From Bradyrhizobium diazoefficiens (lineage in GTDB: Bacteria; Pseudomonadota; Alphaproteobacteria; Rhizobiales; Xanthobacteraceae), in assembly GCF_016599855.1 (NCBI RefSeq), contig NZ_CP067041.1:2480001-2544000 (forward strand): a stretch of 64,000 nucleotides of DNA, given 5' to 3'. The position numbers and the translations under genes are program-made. Every line of letters begins with the position of its first letter. Position 1 is the first letter of the stretch. The notes under the pieces are model-generated. The model was given only the letters and a program-made list of their open reading frames with translations. It was not told the DNA's origin and ran no database searches. Positions 1 through 10,769 of this stretch are shown here, one piece after another.

Positions 1-717
1 CGTTTCATTCCATCCGTGTTCCAGTATTCGGCTGGTGCTGCTGCCGATGACGGCTATGAGATCGAGCGCGTCAGGTTCGATCGCCTGGTGCCGCTCGCCA
101 ATGGATTTGCGTTGGCTGCAAAGTTCATCCGGGAGGCAGGTCGTCCGCTGACCGCCTTCTGCGCGTGCGAGCTGCGCTCGCCGTCAGCTTTCAGCGAAGA
201 AGGCTTTCGCGCATTCAATCTGCATTACGTCAAGACGCTGTCGGAATGGGGCATCTTCGATGGCGCCACCAATCCGGTGGCGCGCAGCAACGTTTGTCCG
301 GAAATCGATCCACCGTCCGAGCCGTCGTTCTATGCCTTCTCCTTCACGCGCCTGACAAACTCGAAATCGCCATCGTTCGTCATCGCCGGCGGTGCCGAGG
401 CGCGGGAGGGCGGCGGCACCTATGTCGAGCGCACGGTGCGCTACCGCGACCTTAGCCCGGAAGGCCTCCGCGAGAAGGTACGGTTCACCATGACCTCGCA
501 GATGGAGACCCGGATGGCGGCGTTCGGCTTCGGCTGGAAGGATACGACCGGCGTGCAGGCCTATTCCGTCCATGACTTCCATCACGTGCTGGCCGACGAG
601 CTGGTCCGTTGCGGCGCGCTGCGCTCGGGGCTCACCTGGCACTTCGCGCGGCCGCCGGTGGTCGATCTCGAGTACGAGATGGACTGCCGCCGCGTGATGC
701 GCGAGACGGTGATCTAG
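1..717 (+). CDS. RidA-fold / CnbZ-like deaminase-family protein, possibly 5'-partial
   Basis: The frame is open from the first base of the window. The first usable start inside is a GTG at 16 (233 residues), so the true start may lie upstream. The sequence contains NVCPEIDPPSEPSFYAFSF around residues 93-111 and a run of Cys and Arg residues near CACELRSP (about 49-56). From memory this resembles the 2-amino-5-chloromuconate deaminase (CnbZ) group, a RidA-like family that removes imine or enamine nitrogen. That assignment is by recall of sequence style and is not certain. The gene converges on the permease gene at 714, and the two stop codons share the tetramer CTAG at 714-717. The neighbouring peptide importer and GGT would be consistent with a role in nitrogen-compound catabolism, but this is inference. 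Confidence 0.6.
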   Translation, partial: RFIPSVFQYSAGAAADDGYEIERVRFDRLVPLANGFALAAKFIREAGRPLTAFCACELRSPSAFSEEGFRAFNLHYVKTLSEWGIFDGATNPVARSNVCPEIDPPSEPSFYAFSFTRLTNSKSPSFVIAGGAEAREGGGTYVERTVRYRDLSPEGLREKVRFTMTSQMETRMAAFGFGWKDTTGVQAYSVHDFHHVLADELVRCGALRSGLTWHFARPPVVDLEYEMDCRRVMRETVI

Positions 718-1598
718 CGCTGGCGCGGGTCGAGCGCGTCGCGCAGGCCATCGCCGAGCAGGTTCAGCGACAGCACCACGAGGAAGATAGCCAGCCCCGG
801 CCAGATCGCCATCCACGGCGCCTGCGTGAGGAAGCGTTGCGCCGCATTGAGCATGCTGCCCCAGGACGGCGCCGGCGGCTGCTGGCCGAGGCCGAGGAAG
901 GACAGTGCGGCCTCGGCGATGATGGCGGCGGCGATCGAGAGCGTGGCCTGGACCAATAACGCCGGCAGGATATTCGGCAGGATGTGCGAGAACGCGATCC
1001 GCCACGGCGGATTGCCAAGGGCGCGCGCCGCCTCGACATAGTCCTCGGCCTTGACGCTCAGCACCTGGCCACGGGTCAGGCGGATGAAGACCGGCGTTGC
1101 CGAGATGCCGATCGCGATCATGGCGTTGCCGAGGCTCGGGCCGAGGAACGCCGCCAGCGCAATCGCCAGGATCAGGAACGGGCAGGCCAGCATCGCATCG
1201 GTGATCCGGCTGATCAGCGCATCGACGAATCCGCCGCGATAGCCGGCGAGCAGGCCGAGCGGTACGCCGATGCCAAGTGCGATCGCGACCGAGATCAGAC
1301 CCGCCATCAGTGACGCCCGCGCGCCATAGACGACGCGGCTGAGGATGTCGCGGCCGAGCTCGTCAGTTCCGAACCAGTGTGCTGCTGTGGGCGGTTTTCG
1401 CACCAGGCTCCAACTCGTCGCGATGGGATCGTAAGGCACGATCAGAGACGCAAGCAGCGCGAACAGGATGAAGATGGTTAGGACCGCGAGGCCTGTGACC
1501 GCCGCCTTGCGCTTGAAGAGGCGGCGCCGCGCCCGGCGTGCCGGGCTATCCAGCTCGTCGGCTTGCACAAGGGGGCCGGACAGGGTCGCGTCGGCCAT
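714..1598 (-). CDS. Dpp/Opp-type peptide ABC transporter permease (DppC-like)
   Basis: Inner-membrane permease of 294 residues, the usual length for DppC/OppC/GsiD subunits. An N-terminal cytoplasmic stretch rich in Arg and Lys (residues 18-31) leads into the first membrane helix (about 34-55). The periplasmic segment with HWFGTDELGRDILSR (about 94-108) is typical of the C-type subunit. The EAA loop that docks on the ATPases is seen as EAARALGNPPWRIAF near residue 187. It is the last gene of the minus-strand run, 3 bp downstream of its DppB partner. Its TAG stop overlaps the stop of the converging gene. Substrate is likely a small peptide; linkage to a gamma-glutamyltransferase suggests gamma-glutamyl peptides, by inference. 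Confidence 0.93.
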   Translation of the reverse strand: MADATLSGPLVQADELDSPARRARRRLFKRKAAVTGLAVLTIFILFALLASLIVPYDPIATSWSLVRKPPTAAHWFGTDELGRDILSRVVYGARASLMAGLISVAIALGIGVPLGLLAGYRGGFVDALISRITDAMLACPFLILAIALAAFLGPSLGNAMIAIGISATPVFIRLTRGQVLSVKAEDYVEAARALGNPPWRIAFSHILPNILPALLVQATLSIAAAIIAEAALSFLGLGQQPPAPSWGSMLNAAQRFLTQAPWMAIWPGLAIFLVVLSLNLLGDGLRDALDPRQR

Positions 1599-1601
1599 GG
1601 C

Positions 1602-2543
1602 CTAGCCCCTCAGCCTGGGATTGACGAGGATGTAGGCGATATCGGCGACCAGATTGAGCGTGATGTAGATCGTGGCGGTCACCAGCACCACGCCTTGCAC
1701 GACGGCGTAGTCGCGGTTGAAGACCGCATCCACGATCAGCTTGCCGAAGCCGGGAATGGAGAAAATCTGCTCGGTCAGCACGGCACCTGACAGCAGCGTG
1801 CCGAGCTCGAGCGCGCCGAGCGTGATGATCGGCGTCAACGCGTTGCGCATGGCGTGCTTGAGGATCACCGAGCGCTCCGAGAGGCCCTTGGCGCGCGCGG
1901 TGCGGACGTAGTCACTTTCCAACACCTGGAGCATGGCGCTGCGGGTGTGCCGCATTAGGACTGCGGCAATCGCGTTGCCGAGCACGAAGGCCGGCATGAT
2001 GGTGGCGGCAAGGCTCGCGCGCCAGTTCTCGCTGAGCGGCACATAGCCTGAGGCCGGAAGCCAGCCGAGCTCGATCGAGAACAGGAAGATCAGCATGATG
2101 CCGAGCCAGAAGTTCGGCGTCGAGATGCCCCACAGCGCGAACAGATTGGCACCGTAATCCCAGGCCGTTCCCTTCTTGACGGCCGCGACGATGCCGGCGG
2201 GAATGCCGATCAGGAAGGCGATGATGATCGCCATCGAACCGAGCTGGAGCGTCACCGGCAGCTTTTGTGCAATCAGCTCGCGCACCGGCATCTTGTTGCG
2301 CAGCGACTCGCCGAAATCTCCCCTGAGTACGCCGCCGATCCAATAGGCGTATTGCACCGGAATCGGCTGATCGAGCCGATATTGATGTCGAATTTGTTCA
2401 ATGACCGCCGGGTCGCGCTCCTCGCCGGCCATCACCAGCGCCGGATCGCCCGGCAGCAATTGCTGCAGCGAGAAGATCAGCACCGAGACGAAGAACAGTG
2501 TCGGTACGATCTGCGCAAGTCGGCGGGCGAGGAAGTTCAGCAT
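1602..2543 (-). CDS. Dpp/Opp-type peptide ABC transporter permease (DppB-like)
   Basis: Inner-membrane permease of 313 residues, normal for DppB/OppB/GsiC. The N-terminus starts directly with a membrane helix (MLNFLARRLAQIVPTLFFVS). It is followed by the LPGDPA segment (residues 31-36), typical of B-type subunits, and a large periplasmic loop. The EAA-type loop appears as RTARAKGLSERSVILKHAM at about residue 210. About six membrane helices can be drawn. It lies between its binding-protein gene (10 bp upstream) and its DppC partner (3 bp downstream), so it is part of one polycistronic unit. Orthology to Gsi, Dpp or Opp cannot be settled by eye. Confidence 0.93.
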   Translation of the reverse strand: MLNFLARRLAQIVPTLFFVSVLIFSLQQLLPGDPALVMAGEERDPAVIEQIRHQYRLDQPIPVQYAYWIGGVLRGDFGESLRNKMPVRELIAQKLPVTLQLGSMAIIIAFLIGIPAGIVAAVKKGTAWDYGANLFALWGISTPNFWLGIMLIFLFSIELGWLPASGYVPLSENWRASLAATIMPAFVLGNAIAAVLMRHTRSAMLQVLESDYVRTARAKGLSERSVILKHAMRNALTPIITLGALELGTLLSGAVLTEQIFSIPGFGKLIVDAVFNRDYAVVQGVVLVTATIYITLNLVADIAYILVNPRLRG

Positions 2544-2553
2544 CCTCTCAACG

Positions 2554-4062
2554 TCACTTCAGCTTGAGGCCGATGACGCGCACGAGGCCGTCAGGCATCT
2601 GTTTGTAGCCCTCGAGCTTCGTCGTATGCGCGATGATGATGCGGCGATGGTAGAGATAGAGGATCGGCTCCTCGTCCTGGACCAGCTTCGCCAGCACCTC
2701 GTAGCTGGCCTTGCGCTTGGCGAAGTCGGTGACGAGACGCGCGTCCTCCAGCGCTTTGTCGGCCTGCGGATTGTTCCAGGCGCCGTAGTTCTGAGGAGCG
2801 CCGCTATGCAGGAAGATGAAGGTGTTGCCATCGGGATCGACGCGTCCGCTCCAGGCGAGCATATAGGCCTGGTAATCGCCAGCCTCGGCCTGCTTGAGCC
2901 CGGTCGCGAATTCGGTGAGACGGATCTTCATATCGAAGCCGGCTTCCGCCGCCATCGACTGGATCACCTGCGCCGGCGTTTCGGTCTCGGCGCCCTTCGG
3001 CACCAGGAAATCGACGCTGACCGGTAGCGTGACGCCGGCCTCCTTGAGCAGTGCCTTGGCCTTCTCCAAATTGCGCGGACGGATCGGAAGGGATTTCTGG
3101 TAGTAGGGATGGTCGGGATTGACCCACTGATTGCCGGGCTGAAACTCGCCGTTGAACACGACCTGGTTGATCGCTTCGCGGTCGATCGCAAGGTCGAGCG
3201 CCTGTCGCACCTTGGCGGACTGACTGAGCGGCCCCTTGGCCTTGTCCTTGCCGATATTGAGCGTGACGCCCTGATAGCCGAGCTCGATCGCAGTCGCGAC
3301 CTTCAGCCGAGGGTCCGCTCGCACGTCCTTGAGGTCGGTAGCGAGCACGCGCTCGATCAGATCGAGCCCGCCAGATTTCAGGTTCGCCAGCCGCACGGTG
3401 GCGTCCACGATCGGTTGAAACACGATGCGGTCGATGAAGACATTGTCCTTGTTCCAGTAGTCGGCGAACTTCTCGAACACGATGCGGTCCTGCTGCACGC
3501 GTTCGACGAACTTGTAAGGGCCGGCACAGACAGGGTGCAGGCCGAACTTGTCGCCTTCGGCTTTCGCCGCTTTTGGCGACATCATCATCCCGGCCCGGTC
3601 CGTCAGCTGGGCGAGCAGCGGCGAGAACGGCGATTTCAGCACCAGCTTGATGGTGAGGGGATCGAGGACCTCGATGTGGTCGACTGAGGCGAGCTCCGGC
3701 TTGCGGAACGAGCCGGGGACGGTCAGGTGGCGCTCCAGCGAGAATTTGGCAGCTTCCGCGTCGAACGGCTCGCCGTCGTGGAATTTCACGCCGGGCCTGA
3801 GCTTGATGACGAGACCCTTGCCATCATCGACCGTCTCGCTCGACAGCGCGAGCTGCGGCACGATGTTGAGCTTCTCGTCGATGTCGAACAGCTTGTCGCA
3901 GAACGCGGCGAACACGATGCGGCCGACATAGGTGCGCGCCATCGAGGGATCGAGGATATCGGGATCCTCGGCGAGGCCGATGCGCAGCGTGGTCTGGGCC
4001 TGGGCGGCCCCAAGCGACAGCAGGACAGCGGCGGCCGTTGCGGCCAGGCGAAACATCTTCAT
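2554..4062 (-). CDS. Peptide ABC transporter substrate-binding protein (SBP family 5)
   Basis: Periplasmic binding protein of 502 residues. A Sec signal peptide (about 1-22, cleavage after AQA) precedes the mature sequence starting TTLRIGLAEDPDILDP. That opening, the LRPGVKFHDGEPF segment (about 88-100) and ADYWN (about 206) are characteristic of family 5 binding proteins such as DppA, OppA and GsiB. It captures the peptide ligand and delivers it to the permease pair encoded just downstream. There is no obvious hairpin between this gene and the permease gene, unlike the second importer. It is separated by 22 bp from the upstream ATPase gene. The ligand is unknown; a glutathione or gamma-glutamyl peptide is a reasonable guess because of the linked GGT. 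Confidence 0.93.
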   Translation of the reverse strand: MKMFRLAATAAAVLLSLGAAQAQTTLRIGLAEDPDILDPSMARTYVGRIVFAAFCDKLFDIDEKLNIVPQLALSSETVDDGKGLVIKLRPGVKFHDGEPFDAEAAKFSLERHLTVPGSFRKPELASVDHIEVLDPLTIKLVLKSPFSPLLAQLTDRAGMMMSPKAAKAEGDKFGLHPVCAGPYKFVERVQQDRIVFEKFADYWNKDNVFIDRIVFQPIVDATVRLANLKSGGLDLIERVLATDLKDVRADPRLKVATAIELGYQGVTLNIGKDKAKGPLSQSAKVRQALDLAIDREAINQVVFNGEFQPGNQWVNPDHPYYQKSLPIRPRNLEKAKALLKEAGVTLPVSVDFLVPKGAETETPAQVIQSMAAEAGFDMKIRLTEFATGLKQAEAGDYQAYMLAWSGRVDPDGNTFIFLHSGAPQNYGAWNNPQADKALEDARLVTDFAKRKASYEVLAKLVQDEEPILYLYHRRIIIAHTTKLEGYKQMPDGLVRVIGLKLK

Positions 4063-4084
4063 CGGACAGTTCCCATTGCTCCGG

Positions 4085-6176
<2,092 letters not shown>

Positions 6177-6180
<4 letters not shown>

Positions 6181-6887
6181 GCTTTTCCTGCCCGCGCCGC
6201 GGCGATGCTGGCGTCGATGACGCTGCGATCGGTGTTGCCGGCCGGGTTCTGTCGCGTCGGCATGGACGAGCGAAAGTGGACCCAGAGTTCGTGGCTGACC
6301 CGTTCGAGCCGCTCGAGCTCGCCGAGTGGATCGGAATGATCATCGGCACGGATGTCCAGCGCCGGCCATTCTTCCTCGCCGTGGATCAGCAGCGCCGCGG
6401 ACTGCTTGCCGCGCTTGTCGCCGCCCGCGGCTTCGCCCGCGCGCATGGCTGCGAGCAGACGGCGCGGGAAGGGCAGGCTGTCATTGGCGATGTAGGTCTT
6501 TGCCGTCTCGGCAAGGACGTCGGCGCCCGCAAGCATATTGCCCGCGATCGAAAAACCGCTGCCTGCGATGTGCCCGCACCAATCGACGCAGTCGCGGCCG
6601 GTATGCGCGGCGATCGCGCCGCTGGCATCCATGATGTGGACCTGCCGGCTTTCGCGGCCGTCGTCCGTCGCGAGCAGGGTGGCGAGAACGTCATGCGCGT
6701 TCAGGCCTTCCAGCAGCAGTTTAACGCCGTCGATGCCATAATAGGGATTGACGAACGCTTGCGTCGCGATCGCGCCGAGGCCGGCCGCGATATAGGGCAC
6801 GCGCGCGCCAACCGCGAAGAAGCGGGTCGCGACCGCAAGGCCGAACTGGCCGGTGGCAGGATCTCGCGCGATGATCGACCAGGTCAT
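6177..6887 (-). CDS. DUF1028 family protein (predicted Ntn-hydrolase fold)
   Basis: A 236-residue cytoplasmic protein starting MTWSIIARDPATGQFGLAVA, the hallmark opening of the DUF1028 family. That family is predicted to have an N-terminal-nucleophile hydrolase-like fold, but its reaction is not established as far as I know. Conserved-looking features are the ATRFFAVGARVPY stretch (about 20-32) and SGFSIAGNMLAG (about 110-121). No signal peptide is seen. It sits between the gamma-glutamyltransferase gene (9 bp upstream) and the importer ATPase gene (4-bp ATGA overlap). Because both this protein and GGT are Ntn-type enzymes inside a peptide-uptake unit, a role in hydrolysing an imported peptide or its product is a sensible hypothesis. 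Confidence 0.9.
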
Positions 6888-6896
6888 GTGCTGCCT

Positions 6897-8702
6897 TTAT
6901 CGTCCCGCGGCGTAGCCCTGCATGCCGCGCGGATTGGCGGCGGCGCGCCGGCGCACACCGACGCGCGAGGCCGCGGTGAGACGGCCCTCGGACCAGTCGG
7001 GCCCGACCTCGACGATGTGCCCGCGCTCGCGCAAATTCTCGATCGTCGCCTTCGGCACGCGGTTCTCGACCACGAGCACGCCGGGGCGCGCGGTGCGCGG
7101 CCAGAACGAGATCGGGAAATGCTCGGAATGCCAGGCTGGCGCGTCGATCGCTTCCTGCAGATTGAGATTGCAATGGACGTGGCGCAGGAAGAACTGCGTG
7201 ATCCACTGGTCCTGCTGATCGCCGCCGGGCGAGCCCCAGGCGAGGTAAGGCTCGCCGTCGCGCAGTGCCATGGTCGGCGACAGCGTCGTGCGCGGCCGCT
7301 TGCCCGGCGCGAGCGCCGCGGGATGATCTTCCTCCAGCCAGAACATTTGGGCGCGGCTGCCGAGGCAGAAGCCGAGTTCCGGGATGATCGGCGAGGATTG
7401 CAGCCAGCCGCCCGACGGCGTCGAAGACACCATGTTGCCGGCCTTGTCGATGATGTCGAAATGCACGGTGTCGCCGCGCACTTCGCCGAAGCGGCCCACA
7501 GTCGGCTCGCCGGCGCCAAGCGCGCCGACCGCCTCGCGCTGGCCTTCGGCACGACGCAGCTTGACTACGCCGCCAAAGCCTTCGATCGAGCCGGGCCGGA
7601 ACTCGAGCGAGGCCTTGTCGGTAACGAGCTTGCGGCGCTCGTCGTTGTAGGCGTCCGACAGCAGCGTTCCGATCGGGATCTCGTTGAACTTTGGGTCGCC
7701 GTAGAACTTTTCGCGATCAGCGAACGCGAGCTTGGCACATTCGATCTGGAGATGAATGAACTCCGGCCCGGTCGGGTCAAGCCCGTCGAGCGCAAAACCC
7801 TTCAACAGCGCGAGCTGTTGGAGCGTCACCGGGCCCTGGCTCCAGACCCCGGCCTTGCAGACGGTGTAGCGGCCATAGTCGTAGGTGAGCGGCGCCTCGA
7901 CTGTCGGCTGCCAGCGTGCCATGTCGTCGGCCGACAGCACGCCGCGATGCGGCGAGCCGCTGACGTCCATGACTTCCTGCGTCCGGCAGAATTTGTCGAT
8001 GGCTTCCGCGACGAAGCCCTGCGACCACGCCTTGCGTGCGCGCTCGATCTCGGCGTCACGGCTACCGCCGCCGCTTTCGGCCTCGTTCAGAATCCGTGTG
8101 TAGGTCGCCGCGAGCGTCTTGTTGGCGAACAGCGTGCCGGGCCTCGGCACTTCCCCGTTCGGCAGATAGACCGCGGCCGAGGTCGGCCAGTGCTTGCGGA
8201 ACAATTGCTCGACGGTCTGGATCGTGGCGCAGGCGCGCTCGACCAGCGGATAGCCGTCGCGGGCATAGGAGATCGCGGGGTCCAGCACGTCGCGCACGCG
8301 CATCGTGCCGTAGTCGCGCAGCAGCATCATCCAGGACTCGAAGGTGCCGGGAACGCAGGCTGCGAGCAGGCCGGTGCCGGGCACCATGTCGAGGCCTTCG
8401 CTCTTGTAATGCGCGATGGTGGCGCGCGCTGGCGCCGGACCCTGACCGCAGATGACCTCGGTGCGGCCGCGCTTGACGTCATGCACGATGACGGGCACAT
8501 CGCCGCCGGGCCCATTCAGGTGTGGCTCGACCACCTGGAGCGTGAAGGCCGTGGCGACGCCGGCGTCGAAGGCGTTGCCGCCCTTTTCCAGCATGGCCAT
8601 GCCGACGGCGGTCGCGATCCAGTGCGTGGTGGCGACGACCCCGAACGTACCCTCGATCTCGGGGCGCGTCGTGAAAGGATCCGGATTGACGTTGCTGGCC
8701 AT
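6897..8702 (-). CDS. ggt: Gamma-glutamyltransferase family protein without signal peptide
   Basis: A 601-residue Ntn-hydrolase of the gamma-glutamyltranspeptidase family, which cleaves or transfers the gamma-glutamyl group of glutathione and related compounds. The N-terminal large-subunit motif GGNAFDAGVATAFTLQVVEP (about 41-60) is clear. The predicted autoprocessing and nucleophilic Thr is T412 in RGDTVHFDIIDKAGN. The STPSGGWLQSS segment follows, and the SPGGDQQDQW stretch (about 491-500) matches the family glycine loop. Unlike the periplasmic E. coli enzyme, there is no N-terminal signal sequence (MASNVNPDPFTTRPE), so it is predicted to act in the cytoplasm on imported substrate. It is followed by a DUF1028 gene and flanked by two peptide importers. 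Family membership is firm; exact substrate is unknown. Confidence 0.93.
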   Translation of the reverse strand: MASNVNPDPFTTRPEIEGTFGVVATTHWIATAVGMAMLEKGGNAFDAGVATAFTLQVVEPHLNGPGGDVPVIVHDVKRGRTEVICGQGPAPARATIAHYKSEGLDMVPGTGLLAACVPGTFESWMMLLRDYGTMRVRDVLDPAISYARDGYPLVERACATIQTVEQLFRKHWPTSAAVYLPNGEVPRPGTLFANKTLAATYTRILNEAESGGGSRDAEIERARKAWSQGFVAEAIDKFCRTQEVMDVSGSPHRGVLSADDMARWQPTVEAPLTYDYGRYTVCKAGVWSQGPVTLQQLALLKGFALDGLDPTGPEFIHLQIECAKLAFADREKFYGDPKFNEIPIGTLLSDAYNDERRKLVTDKASLEFRPGSIEGFGGVVKLRRAEGQREAVGALGAGEPTVGRFGEVRGDTVHFDIIDKAGNMVSSTPSGGWLQSSPIIPELGFCLGSRAQMFWLEEDHPAALAPGKRPRTTLSPTMALRDGEPYLAWGSPGGDQQDQWITQFFLRHVHCNLNLQEAIDAPAWHSEHFPISFWPRTARPGVLVVENRVPKATIENLRERGHIVEVGPDWSEGRLTAASRVGVRRRAAANPRGMQGYAAGR

Positions 8703-8713
8703 GGCTACCTCAT

Positions 8714-8728
8714 TTGCGACGTGCGCAA
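8714..8728. promoter_or_regulatory. Short inverted repeat upstream of ggt
   Basis: TTGCG-ACGTG-CGCAA, 5-bp perfect arms, lies 12-26 bp upstream of the ggt start in the 81-bp gap after the second importer's last gene. It could mark an operator or an internal promoter for ggt, but the arms are short and no regulator is nearby. This is the only sizeable gap that could split the twelve-gene run apart from the one after the second binding protein. Confidence 0.25.
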
Positions 8729-8783
8729 TTCATCACAACCGGCGCTGGGATGCCAAATGCACAGGCCGCATGGCACGCGCGCG

Positions 8784-9773
8784 TCACGCCGGGACCGGCG
8801 CGGTGTTGACGGCGTGGCAGGCAACGCCATCGATCAGTTCCGGAGCCTCCTTGCGGCAAAGGTCGAACGCCAGCGGGCATCGCGGGTTGAAGGCGCAGCC
8901 GGGCGGCGGATTGATCGGGTTGGGGATCTCGCCCTTCACCGGAATTCGCTGGCGGCCGCTCATGGCGAGATCAGGCACGGCACCCAGCAGCATCTTGGTG
9001 TAGGGCATGCGCGGATGGGCGAACAGTTCGCGCCCCTCCGCGATCTCGACGATGCGGCCGAGATACATCACGCCGACGCGACTCGCCATATGACGGACCA
9101 CGGCGAGGTTGTGGCTGATGAACATGTAGGTCAGGCCGAACTTGTCCTGGAGGTCGCGCATCAGGTTCAGGATCTGTGCCTGTACGGAGACGTCGAGGGC
9201 CGAGGTCGGCTCATCGCAGACGATGAATTCGGCATCTGATGCGAGCGCCCGGGCGATCGCAATGCGCTGGCGCTGACCGCCGGAGAACTCGTGCGGAAAT
9301 TTCAGCCGGTCGTCGGGATGCAGGCCGACGAGGGTGAGAAGCTCGCCGACGCGAGCCTGGATGTCGCGCTCGCCCTGGATCAGGTCAAAGGCGCGGATCG
9401 GCTCGGAGATGATGGCATCGACCCGGAAGCGCGGGTTCAAGCTCGCATAGGGGTCCTGAAAAATCATCTGGATGCGGCGGCGCAGCTTTCGTCGCGCCTG
9501 GGCCTGCCGCGGATCGGTCATCGAGACGCCGTCGATCAGCACGTTGCCGGAGCTCGGTGACAACAGACCAACCACCATACGCGCCACCGTGGTCTTGCCG
9601 GAGCCGGACTCGCCGACCAGCGCAAAGGTCTCGCCCTTCCTGATGTCGAAGGTGACGTGATCGACAGCCTTGAGATATTCGAGATGCCCGCCTTCGAGCA
9701 CGCGGTTCAGCCAGGGTTTTGAGACATCAAAGACGCGGCGCAAATTTGTGGCCTGGACGAAAGGCTTGCTCAT
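8784..9773 (-). CDS. Peptide ABC transporter ATP-binding protein (DppF-like, second importer)
   Basis: ATPase of 329 residues. Walker A is GESGSGKTTV (about 53-62), the signature motif is FSGGQRQRIAIARALA (about 160-175), and Walker B is FIVCDEP (about 182-188) followed by TSALD. The C-terminal peptide-importer extension is seen as NPPPGCAFNPRCPLAF. The ATP-binding domain is preceded by about 30 residues including VFDVSKPWLNRVLEGGHLEYL, a common insertion in F-type subunits. Its start overlaps the stop of the DppD-like partner by 4 bp. It is the last gene of the second importer, 81 bp before ggt. The two importers in this window are clearly related but not recent duplicates, judging by their differing sequences. 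Confidence 0.94.
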   Translation of the reverse strand: MSKPFVQATNLRRVFDVSKPWLNRVLEGGHLEYLKAVDHVTFDIRKGETFALVGESGSGKTTVARMVVGLLSPSSGNVLIDGVSMTDPRQAQARRKLRRRIQMIFQDPYASLNPRFRVDAIISEPIRAFDLIQGERDIQARVGELLTLVGLHPDDRLKFPHEFSGGQRQRIAIARALASDAEFIVCDEPTSALDVSVQAQILNLMRDLQDKFGLTYMFISHNLAVVRHMASRVGVMYLGRIVEIAEGRELFAHPRMPYTKMLLGAVPDLAMSGRQRIPVKGEIPNPINPPPGCAFNPRCPLAFDLCRKEAPELIDGVACHAVNTAPVPA

Positions 9774-10756
9774 GCCGCGGTCTCCGCCGGCACGGTGTCA
9801 TAGAGATGGCATGCGACCGATTGTGTGCCGCGCGCCAGTGGCTCCGGCCGTTCGACACGACAGCGGTCGAACGCGAACGCGCAGCGCGGGTTGAACGAGC
9901 AGCCGCGCGGGATCGCCGACAGGCGCGGCATCGAGCCGGGGATTTGCACCAGCCGCTTATCGTCGCCGGCAAGCGTCGGGATCGCGCCCATCAGGCCCTT
10001 GGCATAAGGATGCAGCGGGTTCCTGACGACGTCCTGCACCGGGCCGATCTCGGCGACGCGGCCGGCATACATCACCGCGACCCGGTCCGAGGTCTCGGCG
10101 ATGACGCCCATGTCGTGGGTGACCAGCATGACGGCGGTGCCGTGATCGCGCCCGAGCCGCTTGATCAGCGAGATGATCTGCGCTTGCACGGAGACATCGA
10201 GTGCGGTGGTGGGCTCGTCCGCGATAATCAGCTCCGGCTCGGCGCAGATCGCCAGTGCGATGACGACGCGCTGGCGCATGCCGCCGGAGAATTCGTGGGG
10301 ATAGCCGTCGATGCGCTTGTCCGGCGCAGGGATGCCGACCTCGGCGAGCAGGTCGATGGCGCGGCGGCGTGCAGCCTGTTCGGAGAGATTGAGGTGAGTC
10401 CGGATCGTCTCCACGATCTGGTCGCCGACCTTGTATAGGGGATTGAGCGAGGTCAGCGGATCCTGGAAGATCATGCCGATCCGCTTGCCCCTGATACGGC
10501 GCATCTCCTCCGGCGGCAGATTGTCGATGCGCAGGCCTCCGAGACGGATTTCGCCGCCGGCGATGCGGCCGGGCGGATCGATGAGGCCGATCACTGCGAG
10601 GCCGGTGACCGATTTGCCGGCGCCGGATTCGCCGACCACACCGAGCACCTCGCCCTTGGCGATGTCGAAGGAGACGTCGTCGATCGCCCGCAGCGTGCCG
10701 CGGCGGGAGGCGAACTCGACCTGGAGATTGCGGACGGAGAGGACGGGCTCGGTCAT
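9770..10756 (-). CDS. Peptide ABC transporter ATP-binding protein (DppD-like, second importer)
   Basis: ATPase of 328 residues starting [15 protein letters not shown]. An in-frame codon at 10798 would add 14 residues but would run back into the upstream permease gene. The ATG at 10756, 13 bp after that gene, fits family alignments better. Walker A is [11 protein letters not shown] (about 40-50), the signature is [12 protein letters not shown] (about 158-169), and Walker B is LIIADEP followed by TTALD. The C-terminal segment [17 protein letters not shown] is the usual peptide-transporter extension. It overlaps the DppF-like gene by 4 bp and is expected to form a heterodimer with it. Confidence 0.93.
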   Translation of the reverse strand: MTEPVLSVRNLQVEFASRRGTLRAIDDVSFDIAKGEVLGVVGESGAGKSVTGLAVIGLIDPPGRIAGGEIRLGGLRIDNLPPEEMRRIRGKRIGMIFQDPLTSLNPLYKVGDQIVETIRTHLNLSEQAARRRAIDLLAEVGIPAPDKRIDGYPHEFSGGMRQRVVIALAICAEPELIIADEPTTALDVSVQAQIISLIKRLGRDHGTAVMLVTHDMGVIAETSDRVAVMYAGRVAEIGPVQDVVRNPLHPYAKGLMGAIPTLAGDDKRLVQIPGSMPRLSAIPRGCSFNPRCAFAFDRCRVERPEPLARGTQSVACHLYDTVPAETAA

Positions 10757-10769
10757 GGACGGGGCATAC

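Noticed and set aside
6276..9239. A 987-codon open frame on the plus strand opposite ggt, DUF1028 and part of the DppF-like gene
   Set aside because: Composition is rich in Arg, Ala, Gly and Asp with no domain motif. It is the antisense reading of well-supported genes, common in GC-rich genomes.
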